A stretch of DNA of 64,000 nucleotides from Lunularia cruciata (Eukaryota > Streptophyta > Marchantiopsida > Lunulariales > Lunulariaceae): contig OX419760.1 in NCBI GenBank assembly GCA_948567375.1, positions 35,402,001 through 35,466,000 of the forward strand, in the 5' to 3' direction. Below are positions 56,680 to 64,000 of the stretch, in pieces (position 1 is the first letter of the stretch; the number at the start of each line of letters is the position of its first letter). The notes below the pieces were generated by a model, which did no database searches, was not told the DNA's origin, and was given only the letters and a program-made list of their open reading frames with translations. A program made the position numbers and the translations under genes.

Positions 56680-58070
56680 GGTTTGGAGGTTCTTGAGGAG
56701 CTACATGAGTTGTTTTGCCTTTAGTATGAAGGATTTGGGTGCTTTGAAAGGACATGGTATACGGATTGAGTTGACTAGTGATACACCAGTTTTCTGACGT
56801 CCTTATCAATATAGTGAGATGGAGAGGACATTGATTCAGAGCCGGAGTAGTGACCTTTTTGAGGTTGGTTTGGTGAAGATTTCACATGGAGAGTATGCAT
56901 TAGCAACAGTGATGCCAGCCAAGAAGGATATGCATGGCAATTACACAGATAGGCGGATATGTGGAGATTACCGTCCTATCAACCAATAGACTAGGGCTGA
57001 TTGGTATGCATGCCTACACCAGAGGAGATTTTTGATGCAATTGGGCATGCAAAGGTCTTCAGTACTTTGGATCTTTGAGTGAGATATCATCAGTTGCCGA
57101 TCAAGGAGGAGGATAAATCCAAGATAGCATTTTGGGCTATTGATCCTCACGGCAAGGATGTGTTATATCAGTGGAGGTTCTTATTGTTTGGGTCAAAGAA
57201 CGCTCCTGCTGAGTTCCAAAGGGTCATGGATAGAGTTCTAGCTAGATTGGATTTTGCTTGGTGTTATATTGATGATATTTTGGTCTATAGCACTACTGTG
57301 GAGGAGCATGAGAGACAATTGTTGGAGTTGTTTGAGAGGTTGAGATCTCATGGACTCAAATTACATCCTCATAAGTGTAGGTTCATCTACAAGTAGGTTG
57401 AGTATTTGGGTCACACTATCTACCCTAGAGGACTTGGTGTTCAACAGACCAAGGTGGAGGCTATTGCACATATTCCTTGGCCTACGGATGTGAGCAGAGT
57501 GCGAGCATTCCTTGGGTTGGTGAACTTCTATTGCCGCTATGTTAGAGGATTTAGTGCTATTGCCAAGGCCTTGTCAAAGCTGACCAAGCTTACACAAGAG
57601 TGGTGTTGGGGAGATTAGCAGGAGAGAGCTTTTGTAAAGCTCAAGGAGAGGTTGATATTTGCTCCTATTTTGAGGAGACCAATCAGAGGACAACCATTTT
57701 AGGTTCATACTGATTGGAGTATTTTGGGGCTTGGAGCGGTGCTCACCCAACATGATGATGAGGAGAAGGAGTTTGTGGTGGCCTATGCTAGTTGCTCCAA
57801 AAATTCAGCGGAGGCAAAGTATAGTTCATATGAGGGAGAGTGCTTGGCAGCCATTTGGGCAGTAGCACATTTTTTATGTTATCTATTTGGTAACCCCTTC
57901 ACTCTCATCATTGATCATAAGCCACTAAAGTGGTTGATGGAGTCTAACAAGCTTTTAGGGAAGCTTGCATGATGGGCTCTGATTTTACAAGAGTATGATT
58001 TCACGGTTGTTCACAGACCTAGAGTGGTGAACCATGATGCAGATGGGTTGAGTAGAAATCCATGTTCTAG
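56680..58070 (+). pseudogene. Element H reverse transcriptase and RNase H (broken)
   Basis: Begins with CFAFSMKDLGALKG, continues MPAKKDMHGNYTDRRICGDYRPI, VFSTLDL, a TGA, RYHQLPIKEEDKSKIAFW, WRFLLFGSKNAPAEFQRVMDR and the catalytic CYIDDILVYS near 57260. The post-palm region with YLGHTIYPRG and FLGLVNFYCRYVRGFSAI leads into RNase H (HTDWSILGLGAVLTQHDD, SYEGECLAAIWAV, LIIDHKPLKWL) up to DADGLSRNPC at 58050. All Ty3/gypsy landmarks are present in order. Five or six stops interrupt it. Confidence 0.92.
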
Positions 58071-59556
58071 CCAGCAAGATCAGACCAGAGCACATTGGCA
58101 TGGTGAGACAGATGAGGAGATGGTGCCAGGTTGGCATGCATCGGCCTTTTTGTGTATATTTTCAAAGGCTTTGGTGGTATCTCTCTCAGTGCATACAAGA
58201 GGAGTTATTGAGGTCATAGATCAAGAGAGTGAAGATATTGGTACAGTTCAGCAAGACATTCATGATGATGTCTTAGTGATGGACTATCTTTGCACTGGTG
58301 TTGTGGGTGGCACAATTGGGGCCAAGGAGAGAGATGGTGTTCTTCAGCAAGCCAAACAGTTCAGATTGGAGGGCAGACACTTTTTTGTGTGTATAGGAGG
58401 ATGGTAGGGTGTGAGTAGTACCATTTCCATCTCAGAGACCACAGTTGGTCTATCATGCTCATGAGGAGCTAGGACATTTTGGAGTAAAGCATACATATAG
58501 CTTACTCCAGAGTCATTATTGGTGGCATGGTATGTAGACCATGGTATAGCAGTTTGTTGCCAGATGTGTGGTTTGTGACCAAGTTAGAGCATCGTTCAAT
58601 GCTCTTATGCCACAATTACACCCATTACCTATCATGGGATTGGGTTACCGTTGGAGTTTAGACTTTACTGGACCTGTACCACTGACTGTGAGACATCATC
58701 GGTATGTTTTGGTGATGGTGGAGCACTTCTCTAAGTGGATTGAGTTGGTGGAACTTCTTGACAAGTCTTGTGAAGGGACAACTTACTCGTTCCTAGATCA
58801 ATTTCTTAGTAATTTTGGTCCACCAGCTGAGGTTTTGACTGATTAGAGTATAGAGTTCTTGGGGAGTTTCAGGTCTTGTGTGACAAGGCTTTGATTGATC
58901 ATCGTACTACATCTTGAGATCACCCTGAGGTAGATGGCTTAGCAGAGAGAGTGGTTCAGACGGTGAAGAGAGGATTGCAAAAGTATGGTTTGTAGAGAGG
59001 CCACCTAGGAGATTTGGATCTCCAATTACCTTGGTTGGCCATGGGCTATCAGTTCAACCAGCAAGCCTCCTTAGCATCCTTCTCTCCGTACTTTCTACTC
59101 TATGGACAAGATCTAGATTTACCTACAGCCATTTGTCAAGATGCTATTGTAGTTTTGGACTTGGATGACCCCAATGTATGGATGAGCGCATGTTCTTAAT
59201 GGGCAAAGATCTTTCGGAGAGTGATGCCGATGGCCTTTGAGAACTTGGCAATTGCTCAGCATAGAGATACTTTACGCTATGCTACCATTCAAAGAAGAGG
59301 TTATAGACCTCTGATCCGTTGATTTAATCTAAGAGACTATGTATATCTATAGTAGATGGTACTGACGACACTTGATGTTTCGACAGGCCGCACTATCTTG
59401 AGAGTGCATGAGGTTTTGCCATCTAGAATCCTTGTATTAGAAGGACGTGATGGTGTTGTTTGGAAGGACCATGTGCACAATTGTGCACCATGCCACCTCC
59501 CAAACATTGATTGTACTATGGACCTAAGCTTGGCACTTGTACGTGCTGGCTTGAGG
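58071..59556 (+). pseudogene. Element H integrase and linker (broken)
   Basis: The HHCC zinc domain lies at about 58440-58590 (VYHAHEELGHFGVKH, CVVCDQ). The catalytic core has SLDFTGPVPLTVRHHRYV near 58655 (first Asp), PPAEVLTD near 58825 (second Asp) and the Glu in a decayed HPEVDGLAERVVQTVKRG near 58925. A long linker including TTLDVSTGRTILRVHEVL, VLEGRDGVVWKDHVHN follows up to the PHD finger; it holds a GxVWKxHV-like strand motif. The enzyme would insert the DNA copy. Stops at 58846, 58915 and elsewhere inactivate it. Confidence 0.88.
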
Positions 59557-59697
59557 TGTATGTTATGTGGCTCTTCTGGTGGAGCTACTACTATGTTAGT
59601 GTGTGATAGCTATTAAAGAGGATGGCATATGGCATGTATGAGTCCTCTCCTCACGGTGGTTCCTCAAAGACAATGGTTATGTCCTAGATGTACTTGA
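59557..59697 (+). pseudogene. Element H C-terminal PHD finger
   Basis: Cys codons at 59557, 59566 and 59602, His at 59626, and Cys at 59635, 59680 and 59689 fit the C4-H-C3 zinc pattern of a PHD finger, with the Trp (59674) two residues before the seventh zinc ligand as in canonical fingers. The fourth ligand is Tyr (59611), where IJ has Cys, and TAA stands at 59614. PHD fingers read histone tail marks such as unmodified or methylated Lys4 of histone H3. The position at the integrase C-terminus is where chromoviruses carry a chromodomain. Frame ends at TGA 59695. Confidence 0.78.
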
Positions 59698-59849
59698 CCT
59701 ATAGCTAGTTCATTCTTTATATGGTATAGATTGCAGACATGCGACTAATGATGGGGCTCCATAGCACCCAACCTCCTAATCTTTGCCCATTATAGGGTAT
59801 ACCATATACTTAGAGTAGATGGCTATCTGGAGTTAGAGGGACCTAACCA

Positions 59850-59866
59850 CCAGCTAGGGAGGCAAT
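59850..59866 (+). other. Candidate polypurine tract of element H
   Basis: CCAGCTAGGGAGGCAAT stands directly before the TGTGGCAC start of segment B1. IJ has the same tract in reverse at 49644-49660. Its location before B, not before A, matters for understanding the termini. Confidence 0.5.
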
Positions 59867-59954
59867 TGTGGCACTTTAGAGTCTATGTATGACTTATGTG
59901 TGAGTTGTGCTTCTATAGTGTATGATGTTGACAACGATGTATATATGCACGACA
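59867..59954 (+). mobile_element. Element H, internal segment B1
   Basis: An 88-bp segment TGTGGCACTTTAGAG to GCACGACA, repeated as B2 at 60408-60512. Two bases (AT) separate it from A2, and the joint GCACGACAATTGTCATGC is a near-perfect palindrome. Confidence 0.85.
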
Positions 59955-59956
59955 AT

Positions 59957-60406
59957 TGTCATGCCATTTGTAATGTCTTATCTAGATTGCTCAAAAACCG
60001 GAGTTCCAGTGATAGTAATTAGAGTTATTTTAGCAATTTCTCAAAGACTACTTTCCGACGGTCAGATTTTGTGTTTGGGCTACTAACTTCATGGTGGGGT
60101 CCACCATCACTTTGCACCGTTTTCACCGTCAAGTGTGCCATCAACGGGACCATTAGGGTTTCAGACCTAGCTTGAGTCCGGGGGTATAATTTTGAAGTGC
60201 AGCTCCAGAGAGCGCACTTCTCTGATGTTGAGCCTTCCAATTCCTGGCTATGGTGGATAGAAGCCGGTGAGCATCACCTGTATTCTCTTAGCTAGAGTGG
60301 GTGTGGCTTGACTATAATCAATACCCCGTTGTTGGCAGTTTATAGAGTGACAGATCAAGTTCTGATATGAGTTGAGTTGAGTTGAAAGTGGTAAACAATC
60401 TGATTA
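59957..60406 (+). mobile_element. Element H, terminal repeat A2
   Basis: A 450-bp repeat, TGTCATGCCATTTG to CAATCTGATTA, the partner of A1 at 50845-51294. It is flanked by B segments on both sides. Confidence 0.9.
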
Positions 60407-60407
60407 T

Positions 60408-60512
60408 TGTGGCACTTTAGAGTCTATGTATGACTTATGTGTGAATTTTGCTTCTATAGTGTATGATGTTGACATCCATGTATGTTGTGTAGTAATGTAT
60501 ATACATACAACA
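60408..60512 (+). mobile_element. Element H, right terminal segment B2
   Basis: A 105-bp copy of segment B that ends the element with ACATACAACA. AAGT follows (AAAGT if the final A is counted in the duplication), matching AAAGT before A1. The interrupted integrase frame of IJ resumes right after, so the right boundary is certain to a base or two. Confidence 0.88.
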
Positions 60513-62690
60513 AAGTCCAAACTTCAATGGTAACCCAATCCCATGATAGGTAATGGATGTAAATGCGGCATAAGAGCATTGGATGATGCTCTAACTCGGT
60601 CACAAACCACACATCTAGCAACAAATTGATGTACCTTGGTCTGCATATTGCGCCACCAATAATGACTCTGGAGTAAGCTATATGTATGCTTTACTCCAAA
60701 ATTCCTAGCTCCTCATGAGCATGACGGACCAATTGTAGTCTCTTAGATGGAAATGGTACTACTTTCACCCTACCATCCTCCCATACACGCAAAAGGTGTT
60801 TGCCCTCCAATCTGAATCATTTGGCTTGTTGAAGGACACGATCTCTCCTTGGCCCCAACTGTGCCACCCACAACACTAGTGCAAAGATAGTCCATCACTA
60901 AGACGTCACCATCAATGTCTCGTTGAATTGTACCAATATCTTCACTCTTTAGATTTGTGACTCAATAACCCCTCCTACATGCATTGAGAGAGATACCACC
61001 AAAGCCTCAGAAAATATACACAGAAAGGCAGATGCATGCCAACCTAGCACCATCTCCTCTTTGTCTCACCATGCCAACGTGCTCCAATTGGATCTTGCTA
61101 GTTGGGACATGAGTTTCTACTCAACCCATCTGCATCATGGTTCACCACTCATGGTTTGTGAATAACCATGAAATCATATTCCTATAAAATCAGAGCCCAT
61201 TGTGCAAGCTTCCTTGAAAGCTTGACGGACTTCATCAACCACTTCAGCGGCTGATGATCAGTGATAAGAGTGAAGAGGTTACCAAATAGATAACATCAAA
61301 AATGTGCTACTGCCCAAACTACTGCCAAGCACTCTCCCTCATATGAAATATACTTTGCCTTCACTGAATTGTTGGAGCGATTAGCATAGGCCACCACAAA
61401 CTCCTTCTCCTCATCATCATGTTGGGTGAGCACCACTCCAAGCCACAACATACTCCAATTAGTATGAACCTAAAATGGTCGTCCTCTGATCAGTATCCTC
61501 AAAATAGGAGCAGATGTCAACCTCTCCTTGAGCTCTATAAAAGCTCTCTCCTACTCATCTCCCCAACACCACTCTTGTGTAAGCTTGGTCAGCTTTATCA
61601 AAGCCTTGGCAATGGCACTAAATCCTCTAACATAGCGGTGATAGAAGTTCATAAATCCAAGGAATATTCACACTCTGCTCATATCCATAGGCCAAGGAAT
61701 ACGTGCAATAGCCTCCACCTTGGTCTGCTGAACGCCAAGTCCTCTCGGGTAGATAATGTGACCCAAATACTCAACCTTCTTGTAGAACAACCTACACTTC
61801 CCAATGTGTTATTTGAGTCCATGAGATCTCAACCTCTCAAACACCTCCAACAACTATCTCTCATGCTCCTCCACAGTAGTGCTATAGACTAAAATATCAT
61901 CAATATAGCACTGAGAAAAATCCAATCCAACTAGGATCCTATCCATGACCCTTTGGAACTCAACAAAAGCATTCTTTAACCCAAATGGTAAGAACCTCCA
62001 CTGATATAACACATCCTTGCCATGAGGATCAATAGCTCAAAATGCTATCTTGGATATATCCTCCTCCTTGATCGACAACTGATGATATCCTGCTCAAAGA
62101 TCCAAAGTATTGAAGACCTTTGCATGCCCAATCGCATAAAAAATCTCCTCCGGTGTAGGCATAGCATACTGATCATCCCTAGTCTATCAATTGATAGGAC
62201 GGTAATCTCCACACATCCGCCTATCTGTGTAGTTGCCATGCATATCCTTCTTGGCTAGCATCACTATAGTTGATGCATACTCTCTATGTGAGATCTCTAC
62301 CAAACCAACCTCAAAAAGGTCTCTACTCCGACTCTAAATTAATGTCCTCTCCATGTCACTATAACAATAAGGACGTTAGAAAACTGGTGTATCACTAGTC
62401 AACTTAATCCATATACCAGGTCCCTTCAGAGCACCTAAATTCTTCATACTGAAGGTAAAACAACTCATGTAGCTCCTCAAGAACCTCCAAACTCTCCGTC
62501 TTTCCTCTCTTGCAAGCTTGGATCCAAGATCTGGCTCCCAAGTATCCTTTGTAATTGTCGTAGGAGTGGAAGATGTACTGATTAGCTGCTACACTGGGCC
62601 CTTGGGAACACTAGTGTCATGCTCCCGACCACTAGAGGTCCCAACCTCTGTGTGACCCTTCACTTTGGCTGCAAGTTCCACACGTCCTCT
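60513..62690 (-). pseudogene. Element IJ reverse transcriptase, RNase H and first part of integrase (broken)
   Basis: On the minus strand, from high to low: the reverse transcriptase N-terminus (62500-62180), the CYIDD-equivalent region (near 61910), YLGHIIYPRGLGVQ-like text near 61750, RNase H (61500-61200) and the HHCC part of the integrase (60800-60530). It ends in the core at SLDF, exactly where H is inserted; 50844 downward continues it. Codons and motif order equal those of H. Many stops are present. This is the third copy of the methyltransferase-bearing family. Confidence 0.85.
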
Positions 62691-63202
62691 AGCTGCATCC
62701 TAACTGGACCAAGGATGTAATCCAAGTAGCCCATGCTCACATAGATGGACTCCAAGTAGACCACTCTCCCTAGTAGCTACTGGTTTTGTCCCAAGAATAC
62801 CATGTCCACTCGGTCCATCACCCCCAACATGTGCTTGAATCGTCTCGGTAAGCACATGACACACAAGTGTCCGAGTGGTGATGCCTATCAAGCACATCAT
62901 ATGCTGCTCTACCAACCCAAGCCTCACAATCCAGGTCAAACAATTCAAGTCCACAACTTGACCTAACACTTGACATCTAGATGCCTTTGACACTATTGGA
63001 ACAACAATAATACCGGTGCAAAAACCCATCACCCGCTCTCTCTCATTGGCATTGGGATCCACCAACTGCTGTAACTATGAGTCCCAAACAAGTACAAGTC
63101 CTCCCTCTTGAAAAGCATGAGAGCTTGGGAAACTCATAAGTGTGAGAAACGCGGCTCTAGGCTATCCAACTAAGTTCACCATTGCCATGGGTGACCTATT
63201 AG
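62691..63202 (-). pseudogene. Element IJ methyltransferase C-terminal part and GxLGxHP linker
   Basis: The minus-strand frame at 63065-62700 has ERERVMGFCTGI and CQVLGQVVDLNCLTWIV (motif IX-X region) and then the linker with GILGTKP, GLLGVHL and GLLGLHP. Just upstream (63120-63070) the codon that is TGA at 46795 in G is CAA here, so the stop in G is a later mutation. The catalytic part of the domain lies beyond element K and outside the window, if it still exists. Confidence 0.8.
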
Positions 63203-63939
63203 TGTAATACCATGAGCTAGCCACATGATCTAGATGTGAAATTTGGTTTGGTAACATCTAGAATGATGTTATACATGATGGTCAAAATAGATCAAATAGA
63301 AGTATCACCAAAAGAGTACTTCTACTAATAGAGCAAAAACCGAAATAGACTTAACCTTAGAACCTTAGAACCAATAGCTAGACATATGATTTAAAGGTGA
63401 GAATTGGTTTGGTAACATCTGGAAAGATGTTACACATGATGGACTAAACAGATCAGAAAGAGGTTTCACCAAAAGAGCACTTCTACTAATAGAGTAGGAA
63501 CCAAAATATGCCTAAAATCTTTGAAGGCAATTTTGGAGGCCTAAACGGATGAATTAGGCCTAAAAAATGTGCAAATTCTCCCCCCAATGGATGAAAGGCT
63601 GTCCTTCCTTGTCCCCTGGTTTGTCTCATTGAGAGCTTTCCAATGGGTCCTTATGTGATTCTGAGACTCTTACAAGAAGATTCCCTAAAAGATTCCCTCT
63701 GGTCAAAGCTTGTTTGACCAACCAGATAGGACCTAGATCGACATGTCACCCATCCAAGTAAGTAATCCAGGGTGGAGCTTGATGACATGTCACCTATCTG
63801 TGTGCCTAATCCTAGGGTGGAGCTTCCTTGGAGGAGATCCTCTTTGTCTATATAATAAAGAGAAGGTGCTCCTTTGGGGTATCAAATGTTGAGTGTATAA
63901 TCTGTGTTTTCTCTCTTGTCTTGTCCTCGGAGTATTACA
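63203..63939 (+). mobile_element. Element K, 5' LTR (A/B family)
   Basis: A 737-bp LTR from TGTAATACCATGAG to CGGAGTATTACA, same family as the LTRs of A and B. ATTAG at 63198-63202 would be the left target duplication. It inserted into the methyltransferase region of IJ. The internal region continues beyond the window. Confidence 0.87.
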
Positions 63940-63940
63940 A

Positions 63941-63952
63941 TGGTATCAAAGT
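63941..63952 (+). other. Primer binding site of element K
   Basis: TGGTATCAAAGT, two mismatches from the initiator tRNA-Met complement, directly after the LTR. The remaining 48 bases match the leader of element A (AGAGAGTGGATCACC). Confidence 0.8.
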
Positions 63953-64000
63953 GAGTGTCTTAGTCCAAGAGAGTGGATCACCACTCTTGGAAGTGCACAA

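Noticed and set aside
59557-59697. The C-terminal Cys-rich segment as a third CCHC gag knuckle
   Set aside because: Spacing C-x2-C, C-D-x-C, H-x2-C, W-x-C-x2-C fits a PHD finger and it lies after the integrase, not in gag.
50845-60512. Classification of H as a DIRS/Ngaro-type element on account of its split direct repeats
   Set aside because: It encodes an HHCC/DDE integrase and an aspartic protease, shows no tyrosine recombinase, and is flanked by a target duplication.

Overview
This is nuclear DNA of a streptophyte, most likely a land plant. The one conserved single-copy gene is a plant-type NRPB1, encoding the largest subunit of RNA polymerase II, with a heptad C-terminal domain and GT-AG introns. 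The rest is almost entirely decayed retrotransposons with plant initiator-Met-tRNA primer sites. NRPB1's short introns among dense, nested transposons, together with a non-LTR element carrying a restriction-like endonuclease and a gypsy element carrying a DNA methyltransferase, suggest a lineage outside the flowering plants. The sequence alone does not settle the lineage.

Layout. 1-13771: chromovirus-type Ty3/gypsy element B (minus strand), interrupted by full-length sister element A (2722-10001, plus strand), which itself carries a solo LTR at 4246-4981. 13933-14488: a truncated LTR of the same family. 14489-17565: the 5' half of another Ty3/gypsy element, D, whose LTR contains heat-shock-element-like motifs. 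18180-26422: NRPB1 in 14 exons, with intergenic DNA holding short tandem duplications up to about 29734. 29735-37690: three copies (minus strand) of a non-LTR retrotransposon with an N-terminal C2H2 finger, a reverse transcriptase, a CCHC finger and a restriction-like endonuclease. 37691-41360: a Ty1/copia element (minus strand) cut off by the next insertion. 41361-63202: three copies (G, H and a split copy called IJ) of an unusual Ty3/gypsy family. 63203-64000: the 5' LTR and primer site of another A/B-type element, K, inserted in IJ.

The G/H/IJ family is the main discovery. Between protease and reverse transcriptase its polyprotein carries a DNMT3-like cytosine-5 DNA methyltransferase, and after the integrase it carries a PHD finger, so one mobile element encodes both a DNA-methylation writer and a candidate histone-tail reader. 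Its ends are also odd. Copy H has a 450-bp repeat (A) at the left end, but B-A-B at the right end, where B is about 90-105 bp. This is a split-direct-repeat layout, yet H is bounded by a 4-5 bp target duplication of the integrase type. IJ has the same right end and G the same left end. Retrotransposon-borne cytosine methyltransferases have been reported in dinoflagellates and a charophyte alga; I know of no report of one combined with a PHD finger and these termini.

Apart from NRPB1 no gene here looks functional. Most in-frame stops in the elements are TAG, TGA or TAA where a sister copy has CAG, CGA or CAA, as expected from deamination of methylated cytosine. Coordinates of decayed domains are approximate; LTR, repeat and exon boundaries were read base by base.
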